DNA from: Aquabacterium soli
GTDB lineage: Bacteria > Pseudomonadota > Gammaproteobacteria > Burkholderiales > Burkholderiaceae_C
Direction of reading: 5' to 3'
DNA: 64,000 bases
NCBI RefSeq assembly: GCF_003933735.1
Contig: NZ_RSED01000008.1
Span: 1 to 64,000, forward strand
Of this stretch, positions 53,445 through 62,690 are shown one piece after another. Position 1 is the first letter of the stretch, and every line of letters starts with the position of its first letter. The position numbers and the translations under genes were made by a program. Under the pieces are notes generated by a model. The model was not told where the DNA came from, ran no database searches, and saw only the letters and a program-made list of their open reading frames with translations.

Positions 53445-54773
53445 TCAGGGCGCCCGCTTCAGCCTGATGTGCGCCAGCAGCCCGCCGCCGGGCGCATTGG
53501 CCAGTTCCAGCGCGCCACCCATGCGTTGCAGCGCCTTGTCCACGATGGCCAGGCCCAGGCCAGCCCCCGAGGCCGCCGTGCGTGCCGCATCCCCGCGGAA
53601 GAAAGGCGTGGTCAACTGCACCAGCTTTTCGGGGCTCACGCCCGGTCCGTGGTCGCGCACGCTCAGGATCACCCACGAGCCCGAGCGCGTGTAGTTCACC
53701 TCCACATTGGCCACGCCGGTGTAGGTGTTGCGGCCATAGCGCCGCGCATTCTCGAACAGGTTGCTCAGCACCCGCCCCAGTTCGGTCTCGTCGGCCATCA
53801 CCTTGGTGTCGATGGGCAGCTTGGCCGCGATGCGGATGCGCTTGGTGTCGCGGAACTGGCTGATGGCCTTGTCCACCACGCTGGACACGTGCACCGGCAC
53901 CAGGCTGACCTCGCCTGGCCGCGCGTAGTCCATGAACTTGTCGATGATGGCGTCGAGCTGGTCCACGTCGGCCGCGATGTTGCGGCGCGCTTCTTCATCG
54001 TGCACGCTCATCTCTGCTTCCAGGCGGATGCGCGCCAGCGGTGTGCGCAGATCGTGCGAGATGCCGGCCAGCATCACGGCGCGGTCTTCTTCCACCTTGG
54101 CCAGCTCGCGTGCCATGCGGTTGAAGCCCTGGTTCACCTCGCGGATCTCGCGCGTGAGCATGGATTCATCGAGGATCGAGTCGTATTCGCCCTCCCGGAT
54201 GCGGCTGGCCGCGAAGGACAGTTCCTTGAGCGGCTGGTTGATCAGCCGCGCGATGGTGGCCGAACCCAGCACCGTGGCCACCACGGCAATGCCCACCCAG
54301 ATGAACCATGTGCGCCCGGTCATGAGCTCCACGCGGGTGGGATCGGCCTGCAGCCAGTAGCGGTCGCCTTCGATCTGGAAGCCCACCCACAGCCCAGGCA
54401 CCTTGTTCACGCTGCTGGCGATGATGGTGTCAGGCCCCAGCCGCGAGCGCAGCTCCGATGAGATGACCTCGGTGAAGCGGCTGATCTCGAAGCGCTCGTA
54501 CTGGTCAGCCGGCTCTCGCGGTTTCAGGCTGATCGACTCCTGGTCGAAGATGGTCTTGACCAGCGTGACGCGGTTGATGCGATCGGCATATTGCAGGGCC
54601 GTGCGCGACAGGTTCACCAGCGAGGCGATCTGCTGCGCGGCCTGGATGGCCCGCGGCTCGAACTCGAGGGCGCGGAAGGTCTGCACCCACGCGACGATGC
54701 CCGCCGTCAGCAGCACGGCGAGCAGGATGAAGGTACGCCAGAACAGACTGAGTGCGAAGCGGTTGCGGGGCAT
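53445..54773 (-). CDS. envZ: EnvZ-type sensor histidine kinase
   Basis: The 442-residue protein has two membrane helices (about 12-32 and 155-175) around a periplasmic domain of some 120 residues, then HAMP (about 176-230), the dimerisation box with phosphorylated H240 in ISHDLRTPL, and an ATPase domain with NLFENARRYG, RDHGPGV and ASGAGLGLAIV. It pairs with the OmpR regulator encoded 64 bases upstream. The periplasmic loop resembles EnvZ/RisS of Burkholderiales. Confidence 0.94.
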   Translation of the reverse strand: MPRNRFALSLFWRTFILLAVLLTAGIVAWVQTFRALEFEPRAIQAAQQIASLVNLSRTALQYADRINRVTLVKTIFDQESISLKPREPADQYERFEISRFTEVISSELRSRLGPDTIIASSVNKVPGLWVGFQIEGDRYWLQADPTRVELMTGRTWFIWVGIAVVATVLGSATIARLINQPLKELSFAASRIREGEYDSILDESMLTREIREVNQGFNRMARELAKVEEDRAVMLAGISHDLRTPLARIRLEAEMSVHDEEARRNIAADVDQLDAIIDKFMDYARPGEVSLVPVHVSSVVDKAISQFRDTKRIRIAAKLPIDTKVMADETELGRVLSNLFENARRYGRNTYTGVANVEVNYTRSGSWVILSVRDHGPGVSPEKLVQLTTPFFRGDAARTAASGAGLGLAIVDKALQRMGGALELANAPGGGLLAHIRLKRAP

Positions 54774-54837
54774 TGGAATCGTTATGGAGAGATGAACAGC
54801 TTCACGAAGGCAGGGGCTCAGCGGCCCCCGGCTTCAC

Positions 54838-55572
54838 TCAGCTGCCACCGTCCGGCACGAACACATAGCCCACGCCCCAGACCGTCTGAATGTAGCGCGG
54901 TTGCGAGGGATCCGGCTCGATCATCTTGCGCAGTCGCGAGATCTGCACATCCAGGCTGCGGTCGAAGGGCTCGAACTCACGGCCCCGGGCCAGTTGCGCC
55001 AGCTTGTCGCGCGACAGCGGTTGGCGTGGGTGGCGCACCAGGGCCTTGAGCATCGAGAACTCGCCGGTGGTCAGGGCGATGGGCTCGCCTTCCTTGCTCA
55101 GGCGGCGCAGCGCCAGGTCGAACTCGAAGGGCCCGAACAGCACGGTCTGGGCATCCTTGGCAGGCGCGCCAGGGGCTTCGGGCGATGGACGCCGGCGCAG
55201 CACCGCGTGGATGCGGGCCAGCAGTTCGCGCGGGTTGAAGGGCTTGGGCAGGTAGTCGTCGGCGCCCACTTCCAGACCGACGATGCGGTCGACATCCTCG
55301 ACCTTGGCGGTCAGCATGATGATGGGGGTGACGTCATTGGCGGCACGCAGGCGCCGGCAGATCGACAAGCCGTCTTCGCCAGGGAGCATCAGGTCCAGCA
55401 CGATCAGGTCGACGGTCTCGCGGGTCAGCAGGCGGTTCAGGGCCTTGGCGTCTTCCGCGAGCAGGACCTCGAAGCCTTCCTGGCTCAGGTAGCGGCGCAG
55501 CAGATCCCGGATGCGGGCATCGTCGTCGACCACCAGAACGCGGTCGTGGCGCTGATTGGCATTAAGAGTCAT
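54838..55572 (-). CDS. ompR: OmpR-type response regulator
   Basis: From ATG 55572 (GAGGA eight bases before) the protein has 244 residues: receiver domain with VVDDDARIR, phosphorylated D60 in VLDLMLPGEDG and the LPKPF lysine, then an OmpR/PhoB winged helix ending in RYIQTVWGVGYVFVPDG. It acts with EnvZ. An 11-bp inverted repeat (55588-55598 and 55649-55659) lies directly upstream and could be its own binding site. Confidence 0.96.
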   Translation of the reverse strand: MTLNANQRHDRVLVVDDDARIRDLLRRYLSQEGFEVLLAEDAKALNRLLTRETVDLIVLDLMLPGEDGLSICRRLRAANDVTPIIMLTAKVEDVDRIVGLEVGADDYLPKPFNPRELLARIHAVLRRRPSPEAPGAPAKDAQTVLFGPFEFDLALRRLSKEGEPIALTTGEFSMLKALVRHPRQPLSRDKLAQLARGREFEPFDRSLDVQISRLRKMIEPDPSQPRYIQTVWGVGYVFVPDGGS

Positions 55573-55587
55573 GGTTATGTCCTCAGC

Positions 55588-55659
55588 GATTTGTAACAGA
55601 GACGATTTTGAACAGTTTGTGGTGGGGATTCGTGCCACTCTGACTGCTTGTTACAAATC
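55588..55659. promoter_or_regulatory. Inverted repeat upstream of ompR, candidate OmpR sites
   Basis: GATTTGTAACA (55588-55598) is repeated inverted as TGTTACAAATC (55649-55659). A related TTGAACA half-site lies at about 55609 and TTTGTCACA at 55726-55734 near the next gene. Tracts with GTAACA resemble OmpR boxes. The spacing of 50 bp puts the likely ompR promoter between the arms. Confidence 0.65.
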
Positions 55660-55753
55660 TTGCCTCCAGGTAAGAAATGCATGCGCTGTCGGCAGGGGCA
55701 TGCGCTGGCGCGTTAGGCTGAGGTGTTTGTCACAACGAAACAGGACCCACTTG

Positions 55754-56533
55754 ATGACCTCCTCCCACCGTGTTGCCGCCCTGTCCATGACTTCCAGCCC
55801 AGCCCGCCGCACGGCGTTTGCTGCTGCCAGCCTTGCGTTGCTGCTGGGTGCCTCGGCCCTCATGGCCACCCAGGCCCAGGCACAAAACGTGACGGCCGAA
55901 CGGCGCAATGCAGTTTCCTTCACGGCCACCGCCACGCAAGAACTCACCCAGGATCTGCTGAGCGTGACCCTGCAGGCCAACAAGGAGGGCGCCCAGGCTG
56001 CCGAGGTGCAGACCGCGCTCAAGCAGCAACTCGATGCCGCGCTGGCCGAGGCCCGCAAGGCCGTGCAGCCCAATGGTGCCCTCGAGGTGCGCACGGGCTC
56101 GTTCTCGATCCACCCGCGCTACACCAACCAGGGCAAGACCAACGGTTGGCAAGGGCAGGCGCAACTGGTCATCGAGGGCACGGACATGGCGCGCATCTCG
56201 CAAGTCGTGGGACGTTTGAACCAGCTCAACGTCGTGAACGTGCGCTATGACCTCTCGCGCGCGCTGCGCCAGCAATACGAAGCCCAGGTCACCGCACAGG
56301 CCATCGCCACCTACCGCGCCAAGGCGGTGGAACTGGCCAAGGCTTTCGGCTACACCAACTACACCCTGGGTGAGGTGACGGTGCAGACAGGGGAGGGCTT
56401 CGAAGGTCGCCCCGTGCCCATGATGATGAAGGCGGCTCGCGCCGAAGCGGCTGATTCGGCGCCGCTGCCGGTCGAGCCTGGCAAGGGCACCGTCACGTCC
56501 ACCGTGTCGGGCGTGGTCATCCTTTCGCCCTGA
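55754..56533 (+). CDS. SIMPL-domain (DUF541) periplasmic protein
   Basis: From ATG 55754 the protein has 259 residues: a signal peptide (hydrophobic stretch about 22-38, cleavage near AQA-Q) and a SIMPL domain with VSFTATATQELTQDLLSVTLQA, AQLVIEG and TVSGVVILSP. BP26-like SIMPL proteins can form periplasmic channels or counter oxidative stress. It diverges from ompR across a region with OmpR-like half-sites, so it may belong to that regulon. Confidence 0.88.
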   Translation: MTSSHRVAALSMTSSPARRTAFAAASLALLLGASALMATQAQAQNVTAERRNAVSFTATATQELTQDLLSVTLQANKEGAQAAEVQTALKQQLDAALAEARKAVQPNGALEVRTGSFSIHPRYTNQGKTNGWQGQAQLVIEGTDMARISQVVGRLNQLNVVNVRYDLSRALRQQYEAQVTAQAIATYRAKAVELAKAFGYTNYTLGEVTVQTGEGFEGRPVPMMMKAARAEAADSAPLPVEPGKGTVTSTVSGVVILSP

Positions 56534-56552
56534 ACGCGCTGATCAGCGTGAG

Positions 56553-56577
56553 CCGGTCAGCGTGATTTGCTGACCGG
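56553..56577. terminator. Convergent hairpin between the SIMPL gene and bpt
   Basis: CCGGTCAGC (56553-56561) and GCTGACCGG (56569-56577) form a perfect 9-bp stem with a 7-base loop, overlapping the bpt stop. There is no clear T run; a second palindrome CGCTGATCAGCG lies just before. Confidence 0.4.
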
Positions 56578-57339
56578 TGTCGGGACCGCAGGCGATGGTG
56601 CATCGCGGTGGTCCCGCCAGTGGCCTTGCTGCAGGATCTGGTAGGGCTTGAAAGAGGCCTTGTAGGCCATCTTGGGGCTTTGCTCGATCCAGTATCCCAG
56701 GTAGGCATAGGGCAGGCTCAATTGCCGTGCCTGCTCGATCTGCCACAGGATGTTGTAGGTGCCATAGCTGGCGTGTGGATCGGGCTCGTAGAAGGTGTAG
56801 ACGGCCGATAGACCGTCATTGAGGATGTCCAGGATGGACACCATGCGCAAGATGCCGGGCTGGCCAGGCGTTCCGGGATCACGGAACTCCACCAGACGCG
56901 AGTTGACCCGGCTCTGGAGCAGAAACTGCGTGTACTGGTCCACCGAGTCCTGGTCCATGCCGCCGCCGCTGTGCCGGCTGGCCTGGTAGTTCAGGTAGAG
57001 GCGGTAGTGCTCCGGCGTGAAGCACAGGCGCGACACCCGCGCCTCGAGCCCCTGGTGGGCCTTCCAGGCCCGGCGCTGGCTGCGGCTGGGCTGGAACCGG
57101 TCCACTGGCACGCGCAAAGGAATGCAGGCCTGGCAGCCATCGCAATAGGGGCGGTAGGTGAACATGCCGCTGCGCCGAAAGCCGCTGGACACCAGGCCGG
57201 AATAGACGTCGGCGTTGATCAGGTGGCTGGGCGTGGCCACCTGCGACCGGGCCGTCTTGTCCCCCAGGTAGCTGCAGGGGTAGGGCGCCGTTGCATAGAA
57301 CTGCAATGACGCCAGGGGCAGGTCTTTGAGGTGTGTCAC
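56557..57339 (-). CDS. bpt: Aspartate/glutamate leucyl-tRNA-protein transferase
   Basis: The 260-residue product has the ATE N-terminal domain ([13 protein letters not shown] and [15 protein letters not shown]) and the ATE C-terminal domain (STYNI-like [13 protein letters not shown] and [17 protein letters not shown]). It adds Leu to N-terminal Asp or Glu of proteins as an N-degron. The partner enzyme Aat is encoded 15 bases upstream on the same strand. Confidence 0.95.
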   Translation of the reverse strand: MTHLKDLPLASLQFYATAPYPCSYLGDKTARSQVATPSHLINADVYSGLVSSGFRRSGMFTYRPYCDGCQACIPLRVPVDRFQPSRSQRRAWKAHQGLEARVSRLCFTPEHYRLYLNYQASRHSGGGMDQDSVDQYTQFLLQSRVNSRLVEFRDPGTPGQPGILRMVSILDILNDGLSAVYTFYEPDPHASYGTYNILWQIEQARQLSLPYAYLGYWIEQSPKMAYKASFKPYQILQQGHWRDHRDAPSPAVPTPVSKSR

Positions 57340-57354
57340 GGCGGCGTGGGCAAC

Positions 57355-58119
57355 TCAGGACTCGAAGGGCTCGGGGCTCGAAGAGGAGGCTTGGGCCAGC
57401 AGGGCCCATAGAGAATCATCATAGGCCCAAACCGCCGGCCTGGGTTGGTCCACCACCTGTTTCAAGTGCGCTTCGAAGCGTTCCCGTGACCAAGGCACGG
57501 CCCCGAGCGAGGCCAGGTGCTCGGTCTGCTGCTGGCAATCGATCACATCGATGCCATTGGCGCGGCAAAAGCAGACCAGTGCGGCCAGCGCAATCTTGGA
57601 GGCGTCTGTGCGGTGCGCGAACATCGATTCGCCAAAGAACATGCGGCCCACGTTGACGCCGTACAGGCCTCCCACCAGTTCACCGTCGATCCAGGTTTCG
57701 AACGAGTGCACCTGACCGGCGCGGTGCCAATGGGCGTAGGCCTCCTGGATGGGGGGCACGATCCAGGTGCCGTCCTGGCCCTCTCGCGGCTTGTCCGCAC
57801 AGGCGCGGATCACGGCGGGGAAGTCATGGTCGATGCGCAGTTCCGTGTCAGGCGTGCGGCGAAAGCGGGCGATGGTCTTGCGCAGCGAGCGCGAGAGCTT
57901 GAACTGCGATACCGGCAGCACCATGCGGGGGGCGGGAGACCACCACATCACCGGCTGGCCCGGGCCGAACCACGGAAAGATGCCGCGCCGGTAGGCGGCC
58001 TGCAGACGTTCGATGCTCAGCTCGCCCCCTGCGGCCAGCAGGCCGGGGGCGTCGGTGTCCGGTCCCAGCGCGCGGTGCGTGTCCGGAAAGGGCGTGTGGG
58101 CCTGTAGCCAATCAATCAT
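57355..58119 (-). CDS. aat: Leucyl/phenylalanyl-tRNA-protein transferase
   Basis: From ATG 58119 the product has 254 residues with GLLAAGGELSIERLQAAYRR, GIFPWFG, WWSPAPRMVL, GLYGVNVGRMFFGESMF and DVIDCQQQTEHLASLGA, all typical of Aat. It conjugates Leu or Phe to N-terminal Lys or Arg for ClpS-ClpAP degradation. It forms an operon with bpt. Confidence 0.96.
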   Translation of the reverse strand: MIDWLQAHTPFPDTHRALGPDTDAPGLLAAGGELSIERLQAAYRRGIFPWFGPGQPVMWWSPAPRMVLPVSQFKLSRSLRKTIARFRRTPDTELRIDHDFPAVIRACADKPREGQDGTWIVPPIQEAYAHWHRAGQVHSFETWIDGELVGGLYGVNVGRMFFGESMFAHRTDASKIALAALVCFCRANGIDVIDCQQQTEHLASLGAVPWSRERFEAHLKQVVDQPRPAVWAYDDSLWALLAQASSSSPEPFES

Positions 58120-58151
58120 GGGTGACAAGCATAAACAAGCCTGGGCCAGGC

Positions 58152-58184
58152 AAAAAAAGGCCCGGTGGCAAGCCACCGGGCCTT
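58152..58184 (-). terminator. Strong terminator after the phasin gene
   Basis: AAGGCCCGGTGG and its complement form a stem of at least 12 bp over 58157-58184, followed leftward by seven T (58156-58152 and the stem end). It lies 150 bases past the phasin stop, so the phasin mRNA has a long 3' UTR. Confidence 0.9.
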
Positions 58185-58334
58185 AAGGTACCTTGAATGA
58201 GGATCGGAGGTACCGAGGAGACAACCTTTCAAGGAGTGCCGCTTGTCCAGAGCGGCATCCGTGGGAGTCAGCAGACTCCCGCAAAGTTCCGCAAGCTGTC
58301 GGGACACGGCGACGCCGCATCCCGGTCAGTGCGA
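58185..58334 (-). ncRNA. Structured phasin 3' UTR, candidate 3'-derived small RNA
   Basis: Between the phasin stop and the terminator lie 150 bases without a gene but with stacked hairpins: GGGAGTC/GACTCCC (58263-58280), GCCGC/GCGGC (58238-58256) and paired GGTACC elements (around 58186-58215). Together with the strong terminator this resembles a 3'-UTR-derived regulatory RNA. No homology to a known RNA is claimed. Confidence 0.4.
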
Positions 58335-58883
58335 TCAGGCCGTCTTGCGGGGCTTGACGGCTTGCGAGGCCTTCACGGCGGTGTTGGTGATGGCCTGGAA
58401 GTTGGCTTCGGCCACGTCGGCGGCCTGCTTGGCAGCCTTCTGAACCGAATCGAACGCGTTGTTGGCGGCGGCCACGGCCGACTTCACCAGCACGACAGCG
58501 TTTTCGGTGCCGGCAGGGGCGTTCTTGACGGCGTTGTCGACCACCGACAGGAACTTCTGCTGGGCTTCAGAGGCTTGCGATTCGGCCAGCTTGCTCACTT
58601 CGGAGCTGGTGCTGGCAGCGATGTCATACACATGACGGCTGTAGGCAGCGACCTTCTCGGCATTGGGTTGCAGCAGGGCGGTCTGCAGGGCGACCAGTTC
58701 CTGGGCGTCCTTGACGGACAGCACCGCACGGGTGTGGTCAGCCACTTCGTCCAGCGTCGTCTTGGCCGTTTGCAGGTTCAACTCGACCAGCTTTTCCACG
58801 CCTTCGAAAGCTTTTTGACCCAGGGTGAACAGGGTTTCGATATTGGCTTTGTGGGTGGCCAGCAGTTGTTCGGCAGTCAGCAT
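58335..58883 (-). CDS. phaP: Phasin family protein
   Basis: The start at 58883 has GGAG six bases before; 182 residues. The Phasin_2 pattern is clear ([30 protein letters not shown]) with an all-helical, Ala-rich remainder and a Lys/Arg tail (QAVKPRKTA). It coats polyhydroxyalkanoate granules. Two TGCGCTGCA motifs and a promoter upstream suggest PhaR-type repression. Confidence 0.93.
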   Translation of the reverse strand: MLTAEQLLATHKANIETLFTLGQKAFEGVEKLVELNLQTAKTTLDEVADHTRAVLSVKDAQELVALQTALLQPNAEKVAAYSRHVYDIAASTSSEVSKLAESQASEAQQKFLSVVDNAVKNAPAGTENAVVLVKSAVAAANNAFDSVQKAAKQAADVAEANFQAITNTAVKASQAVKPRKTA

Positions 58884-58950
58884 CATGATCTCCATCGTCG
58901 GTTTGGTGAATTGCCTGGGCGACTAGCGGTCGAGACTTCTGGTAGCCGCT

Positions 58951-59025
58951 ATGTTGCGCTGCAACATGACTAAAGTATTAGGGAAGTTCGGCCACATTGC
59001 AAGCTTCTTTTGTGCGCTGCAGCAA
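58951..59025 (-). promoter_or_regulatory. Phasin promoter with PhaR-like operators
   Basis: Read leftward, TTGCAA (59002-58997), 17 bases, AATACT (58979-58974). The palindrome ATGTTGCGCTGCAACAT (58951-58967) covers the expected transcription start, and TGCGCTGCAGCAA (59013-59025) lies upstream. TGC-rich dyads of this kind are known targets of the PHA regulator PhaR; the assignment is by analogy. Confidence 0.6.
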
Positions 59026-59129
59026 ACATTAGACCCATTGATCTAAACTGGCTTGGCCTACACTGGCGCCCTTGCGCCACGCGCACCCCCATTCGACGCT
59101 TCTTTCATCCAACCATACCGACGCACACC

Positions 59130-59660
59130 ATGAGCCTGCTGAATGTCACTCCAGGGTCCAAGGCCCCCGACGTCTTCAACGTCATCATCGAAATCTCCGC
59201 CAATGCCGCCCCCGTCAAGTACGAGGTCGACAAGGACAGCGGCGCCGTGTTCGTGGACCGTTTCATGGGAACGGCCATGCACTACCCCTGCAACTATGGC
59301 TATGTTCCGCAGACCCTGGCACCCGATGGCGACCCGGTCGACGTGCTGGTCGTCACGCCGTTCCCGCTGCCCCCGGGCGTGGTGGTGGCCGTGCGTCCCC
59401 TCGGCATCCTGAAGATGGAAGACGAGGCCGGTGGCGATTCGAAGCTGGTGGCTGTGCCCACCGAGAAGCTGTGCCCCATGTACAAGAAGATCCAGTCGCT
59501 GGAAGACCTGCCTGAGCTGCTGCTGGCACAGATCAAGCACTTCTTCGAGCACTACAAGGACCTGGAGCCCGGCAAGTGGGTGAAGGTGGTCGGCTGGGCC
59601 GGAATCGACGAAGCCAAGGAAGAAGTCCGCTCCGGCCTGGAAGCTGTCAAGAAGGCCTGA
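59130..59660 (+). CDS. ppa: Inorganic pyrophosphatase
   Basis: From ATG 59130 the product has 176 residues, the length of family I pyrophosphatases. The active-site stretch [19 protein letters not shown] and the signature GDPVDVLVV are present. It hydrolyses pyrophosphate in the cytoplasm. A likely promoter has TTGATC (59038-59043) and TACACT (59059-59064). A strong terminator follows. Confidence 0.97.
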   Translation: MSLLNVTPGSKAPDVFNVIIEISANAAPVKYEVDKDSGAVFVDRFMGTAMHYPCNYGYVPQTLAPDGDPVDVLVVTPFPLPPGVVVAVRPLGILKMEDEAGGDSKLVAVPTEKLCPMYKKIQSLEDLPELLLAQIKHFFEHYKDLEPGKWVKVVGWAGIDEAKEEVRSGLEAVKKA

Positions 59661-59685
59661 TGGGCGCTCTTTGCTGCCCATGAAG

Positions 59686-59713
59686 AAACCGCCCCGAGGG
59701 GCGGTTTTCTTTT
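59686..59713 (+). terminator. Rho-independent terminator of ppa
   Basis: AAACCGCCCC (59686-59695) and GGGGCGGTTT (59698-59707) form a 10-bp stem followed by TTCTTTT. Its A-rich left flank lets it also act on leftward transcripts. Confidence 0.9.
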
Positions 59714-59726
59714 GGGCCCTCGCCGG

Positions 59727-61037
59727 TCATTCCACCGTGGGGATCACCTCCGCCAGGGTGCTCACGATCTGGTCGATCTGGCTGTCATTGATGATCAGCG
59801 GCGGCGAGATGGCGATGTTGTCACCCGCCGCGCGCAGCAGCACGCCCTTGTTCCAGGCGCCCAGGAAGACCTCGAAGGCACGGCGGCCCGGTGCGGCGCC
59901 TGGGCGCGGTGCGAACTCCAGCGCGCCCACCAGCCCCGTGTTGCGGATGTCCACCAGGTTGGGCAGGCCCTTGAGGGTGTGCAGGGCCGATTGCAGCTTG
60001 CCTTCCATGCGGGCAGCACGGGTGAGGAGCTCTTCTTCGGCATAGGTGTCCAGCGTGGCCAGCGCGGCGGCGCAGGCCATGGGATGGCTGGAATAGGTGT
60101 AGCCATGGGCCAGCTCGATGCCCGGCGGGCCTTGCATGAAGGCGTCGTGGATCTCCTGCTTGGCGAAGACCACGCCCATCGGGATGGTGCCGTTGGTCAC
60201 GCCCTTGGCCGCGGTGATCATGTCGGGCACGACGTCGTAGTGCTGCGCGGCGAAGGGCGAGCCCAGGCGGCCGAACCCGGTGATCACCTCGTCGAAGATC
60301 AGCACGATGCCGTGCTTGTCGCAGATCTGGCGCAGGCGCTGCAGGTAGCCCTTGGGCGGCAGCAGCACACCGGTCGATCCTGCCATGGGCTCGACGATCA
60401 CGGCAGCGATGGTGGACGCGTCGTGCAGCGCCACCAGGCGTTCCAGGTCATCGGCCAGTTCGGCGCCATGCTCGGGCTGGCCTTGCGTGAAGGCGTTGCG
60501 CTGCAGGTCGTGCGTGTGCCGCAGGTGGTCCACGCCGGCCACGTGCGTGCCGAACATCTTGCGGTTGGGGCCCATGCCGCCCACGGCCGTGCCCGCAAAG
60601 TTCACCCCGTGGTAGCCGCGTTCGCGCCCGATCAGCCGCGTGCGCTGGCCTTCCCCGCGAAGGCGCTGGTAAGCGATCGCGATCTTCAAGGCCGTCTCGA
60701 CCGATTCGGAGCCCGAGTTGGTGAAGAACACGCGGTTCAGCCCAGGGGGCGTGAGTTCGGTCAGCCGTTCGGCCAGTTCGAAAGCCAGCGGGTGGGCCAT
60801 CTGGAAGGGTGGGGCGAAATCCAGCGTGGCGGCCTGGCGTGCGATGGCCTCGACGATGCGCGGGCGGGCGTGGCCGGCGTTCACGCACCACAGGCCGGCG
60901 GTGCCGTCCAGCACCTGCCGTCCCTCGGGCGTCCAGTAGTGCATGCCTTCGGCCCTGGACAGCAGGCGAGGGTTCTGCTTGAAGTCCCGGTTGGCCGTGA
61001 ACGGCATCCAGAAGGCATCCATGCGAGGCGTGGTCAT
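59727..61037 (-). CDS. Omega-amino acid:pyruvate class III aminotransferase
   Basis: The 436-residue protein is a class III PLP aminotransferase: FFTNSGSESVETALKIA, the pyridine-binding LIFDEVITGFGRLG and the PLP lysine in MITAAKGVTNGTIPMG. HYWTPEGRQVLDGTAGLWCVNAGH and the FWMPFTANRDFK start are typical of beta-alanine:pyruvate aminotransferases. It diverges from aceA across 264 bases. Confidence 0.93.
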   Translation of the reverse strand: MTTPRMDAFWMPFTANRDFKQNPRLLSRAEGMHYWTPEGRQVLDGTAGLWCVNAGHARPRIVEAIARQAATLDFAPPFQMAHPLAFELAERLTELTPPGLNRVFFTNSGSESVETALKIAIAYQRLRGEGQRTRLIGRERGYHGVNFAGTAVGGMGPNRKMFGTHVAGVDHLRHTHDLQRNAFTQGQPEHGAELADDLERLVALHDASTIAAVIVEPMAGSTGVLLPPKGYLQRLRQICDKHGIVLIFDEVITGFGRLGSPFAAQHYDVVPDMITAAKGVTNGTIPMGVVFAKQEIHDAFMQGPPGIELAHGYTYSSHPMACAAALATLDTYAEEELLTRAARMEGKLQSALHTLKGLPNLVDIRNTGLVGALEFAPRPGAAPGRRAFEVFLGAWNKGVLLRAAGDNIAISPPLIINDSQIDQIVSTLAEVIPTVE

Positions 61038-61207
61038 CTTGGCTCCTTGGCGGGTGGCATGTAGTTACCCCTTACCTTAGGCCCGATTGATGACCGGCGC
61101 CTGACGCGGGACATCGTGGTTTGCCCGAGGGTTTGTGTCTGTCCGCAACGCACTGCAGCCGTCCGGAATGTCAAAGACCCGCCAAAGATCCCCGCGTTTG
61201 GAGGATC

Positions 61208-61232
61208 AAGTCTTATATAAGACACAAGTCTT
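61208..61232. promoter_or_regulatory. Palindromic operator upstream of aceA
   Basis: GTCTTATATAAGAC (61210-61223) is a perfect 14-bp palindrome, and AAGTCTT is repeated at 61208-61214 and 61226-61232, 18 bp apart. It lies 80 bases before aceA in the divergent spacer and is probably the binding site of the regulator that controls isocitrate lyase. Confidence 0.65.
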
Positions 61233-61301
61233 CCCTAATCGAGGGGAAACGAGATACACTCGCAGCCTTTCTAGCACCTCCCACCAACCCCGGAGATCGT
61301 C

Positions 61302-62618
61302 ATGACTCAACTCACCCGTGAACAGCAAATCGCTGCCCTGGAAAAGGACTGGGCCGAAAACCCCCGTTGGAAGCTCGTCAAGCGCGGCTACTCCGCTGCT
61401 GACGTCGTGCGCCTGCGCGGCAGCCTGCAGCCCGAGTACACCCTGGCCAAGCGCGGCGCTGAAAAGCTGTGGGAAAAGGTCAACGGCGGTGCCAAGAAGG
61501 GCTACGTGAACGCTTTCGGCGCCATCACCGCCGGTCAAGCCATGCAGCAGGCCAAGGCTGGCCTGGAAGCCGTGTACCTGTCGGGCTGGCAAGTCGCCGC
61601 CGACGGCAACACATCGGAAACCATGTACCCCGACCAGTCGCTGTACGCGTACGACTCGGTGCCCACGATGGTTCGCCGCATCAACAACACGTTCAAGCGT
61701 GCTGACGAAATCCAATGGTCGCGTGGCATCAACCCCGGCGACGAAGGTTTCGTGGACTACTTCCTGCCCATCGTCGCTGACGCTGAAGCTGGTTTCGGTG
61801 GCGTCCTGAACGCCTTCGAACTGATGAAGAACATGATCGCTTCGGGCGCCGCTGGCGTTCACTTCGAAGACCAGCTCGCCGCTGTCAAGAAGTGCGGTCA
61901 CATGGGTGGCAAGGTGCTGGTTCCCACGCAAGAAGCCATCGAAAAGCTGATCTCGGCCCGTTTCGCTGCTGACGTGATGGGCGTGCCCACCATCGTTCTG
62001 GCCCGTACCGACGCTGAAGCCGCCAACCTGATCACCTCCGATCACGACGCGAACGACAAGCCTTTCCTGACGGGCGAGCGCACGCAAGAAGGCTTCTACC
62101 GCGTCAAGAACGGCCTGGAGCAATCCATCAGCCGTGGCGTCGCCTACGCTCCCTACGCCGACCTGGTGTGGTGTGAAACCGGCGTGCCTGACATCGGCTT
62201 CGCCCGCGAATTCGCACAAGCCGTGCACGCCAAGTGCCCTGGCAAGCTGCTGTCGTACAACTGCTCGCCTTCCTTCAACTGGAAGAAGAACCTGGACGAC
62301 AAGCAGATCGCCAAGTTCCAGCAAGACCTGTCGGACCTGGGCTACAAGTACCAGTTCATCACGCTGGCCGGCATCCACATCAACTGGTACAACACGTTCC
62401 AGTTCGCCCACGCCTACGCCCGCGGCGAAGGCATGAAGCACTACACCGAAATGGTGCAGGAACCCGAATTCGCCGCTCGCGAAAAGGGCTACACCTTCGT
62501 GTCGCACCAACAAGAAGTTGGCGCAGGTTATTTCGACGACGTGACCACCGTGATCCAAGGCGGTTCGTCTTCCGTGAAGGCCCTGACCGGCTCGACCGAA
62601 GAAGACCAGTTCCACTGA
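61302..62618 (+). CDS. aceA: Isocitrate lyase
   Basis: The 438-residue protein has the catalytic [10 protein letters not shown] (Cys near residue 197), [16 protein letters not shown] and the substrate-loop region [11 protein letters not shown]. It cleaves isocitrate to glyoxylate and succinate in the glyoxylate shunt. Codon choice (many GAA, GCT and CAA) differs from the neighbours and suggests high expression. Upstream is a perfect palindrome; a good terminator follows. No malate synthase gene is in the window. Confidence 0.98.
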   Translation: MTQLTREQQIAALEKDWAENPRWKLVKRGYSAADVVRLRGSLQPEYTLAKRGAEKLWEKVNGGAKKGYVNAFGAITAGQAMQQAKAGLEAVYLSGWQVAADGNTSETMYPDQSLYAYDSVPTMVRRINNTFKRADEIQWSRGINPGDEGFVDYFLPIVADAEAGFGGVLNAFELMKNMIASGAAGVHFEDQLAAVKKCGHMGGKVLVPTQEAIEKLISARFAADVMGVPTIVLARTDAEAANLITSDHDANDKPFLTGERTQEGFYRVKNGLEQSISRGVAYAPYADLVWCETGVPDIGFAREFAQAVHAKCPGKLLSYNCSPSFNWKKNLDDKQIAKFQQDLSDLGYKYQFITLAGIHINWYNTFQFAHAYARGEGMKHYTEMVQEPEFAAREKGYTFVSHQQEVGAGYFDDVTTVIQGGSSSVKALTGSTEEDQFH

Positions 62619-62665
62619 TCTGCATGCTCTTCGAGCCGCCGCAAGGTTGGCTCGATGATTGCAAA

Positions 62666-62690
62666 GGCACCCACTGCGGGTGCCTTTTTT
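62666..62690 (+). terminator. Rho-independent terminator of aceA
   Basis: GGCACCC (62666-62672) and GGGTGCC (62678-62684) enclose ACTGC and are followed by six T (62685-62690). Confidence 0.93.
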
